A stretch of 64,000 bases of DNA from NCBI GenBank assembly GCA_027078745.1, contig JALWWO010000009.1, positions 79,960 to 143,959 of the forward strand, written 5' to 3'. The notes under the pieces were generated by a model. The model was not told the origin of the DNA. It made no database searches and saw only the letters and a list, made by a program, of their open reading frames with translations. Source of the DNA: Chromatiaceae bacterium. GTDB taxonomy: Bacteria > Pseudomonadota > Gammaproteobacteria > Chromatiales > Chromatiaceae. The first letter of the stretch is position 1. Each line of letters starts with the position of its first letter. The position numbers and the translations under genes are program-made. Shown one piece after another: positions 63,573 through 64,000 of the stretch.

Positions 63573-64000
63573 CAGCTCTTGATACCAACGCCGCGTTTCA
63601 ACAGGTGAAGACTGTACCAACCGAGGCCCAGTATACAAATCAGGATGAGGGCAAAGGCTTGGGACAGGGGAATATCACTGATGCCCAGGAAGCCGAACCG
63701 GAAGGCATTGATCATGTACAGGATGGGATTGAACCGGGAAACCTGCTGCCAGAAGTCCGGCAACAGATCGATGGAATAGAAGACCCCCCCCAGATAGGTC
63801 AGAGGGGTGAGCACAAAGGTGGGAATGAGGGTGATGTCATCGAAGCTTCTGGCATAGATGGCATTGATGAACCCCCCCAGGGAGAAGAGTATGGCGGTGA
63901 GCACCAGCGTCAACAGAAGGATGGGGAGGCTGTGAATCCGCAGTTCCGCAAAGCCATAGGCCACCAGCAGCACCACCCCCCCCACCACCAGCCCCCGGGC
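63572..64000 (-). CDS. ABC-2 type transporter permease, N-terminus beyond the window
   Basis: The frame is open from the window edge to the stop at 63572, 142 residues visible. Hydrophobic spans with the ABC-2 permease signature LIPTFVLTPLTYLGGVFYSIDLLPDFWQQVSRFNPILYMINAFRFGFLG, as in YadH. The matching ATPase would be expected upstream, outside the window. Stop and mrcB start overlap (TGATG), so export and cell-wall synthesis genes are co-transcribed. Confidence 0.85.
   Translation of the reverse strand, partial: ARGLVVGGVVLLVAYGFAELRIHSLPILLLTLVLTAILFSLGGFINAIYARSFDDITLIPTFVLTPLTYLGGVFYSIDLLPDFWQQVSRFNPILYMINAFRFGFLGISDIPLSQAFALILICILGLGWYSLHLLKRGVGIKS

Overview
This window is a chromosomal stretch of a Gram-negative bacterium, almost certainly a gammaproteobacterium. 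The evidence is the set of housekeeping genes (tatABC, yajC-secDF, trmJ, suhB, amiC, feoAB, hldE, mpl, class I DAHP synthase, smpB-ssrA, gltX, leuS, pth, mrcB), an OprI-like alanine-zipper lipoprotein and a FadL-type porin. A Gly/Trp/Tyr-rich exported protein resembling sulfur globule proteins, and a pyruvate:ferredoxin oxidoreductase paired with a DHODH-like gene, suggest a sulfur-oxidising (Chromatiales-like) or methylotrophic relative. The genus cannot be fixed from sequence alone. There is no sign of a prophage, transposase, CRISPR array, rRNA operon or replication origin.

Layout. 1-9.4 kb: protein export and cell envelope (tatABC, secDF-yajC) with cysE, trmJ, suhB and amiC. 9.5-16.8 kb: sulfur-globule-like gene, Fur-type feoAB iron uptake, an atypical EF-G paralogue, a convergent L,D-transpeptidase/OprI-like lipoprotein pair, and a DUF98 chorismate lyase. 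16.8-22.5 kb: a complete five-gene branched-chain-type ABC importer (livFGMHK type), a membrane methyltransferase-like protein and an unknown gene. 22.5-23.3 kb: apparently empty. 23.3-31.5 kb: malQ, hldE, a PilZ gene, a sigma54 activator with a degenerate receiver, a PDZ protein, mpl and DAHP synthase. 31.7-34.1 kb: a GH13 enzyme, then ssrA and smpB; ssrA is split by a 252-nt group I intron in the T-loop. 34.2-37.3 kb: dispersed hairpin repeats around a gene for an exported protein with eleven C-x5-C repeats, then amrB-amrA. 37.3-37.9 kb: tRNA-Pro, -Arg, -His, -Lys. 37.9-44.1 kb: DHODH-like gene, nifJ, gltX. 44.2-55.7 kb: a large hybrid histidine kinase behind a six-gene, fully overlapping operon. 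55.8-64 kb: leuS, fadL-type porin, pth, mrcB and part of an ABC-2 permease.

Most likely novel system: the operon at 47.6-55.7 kb, transcribed leftward: Sel1-repeat exported protein, SWIM zinc-finger protein, DUF5691 protein, MoxR-type AAA+ ATPase, DUF5682 protein, VWA protein. Every junction overlaps by 1 to 17 bases, so the products are probably made together. The DUF5682 N-terminus carries GxxH...E...REAWM...GAWH signatures that I read as an EreA/TraB/Tiki-like enzyme fold. MoxR plus VWA pairs usually act as a chaperone-like activation module. My inference is an NTP-driven maturation or conflict device with a putative hydrolase as effector or client.

The second strong observation is the group I intron in ssrA: the exons rejoin to a canonical T-arm and acceptor stem with the G3.U70 pair, and P1, P7, P8 and a GAAA-capped P9-like hairpin can be drawn by hand.
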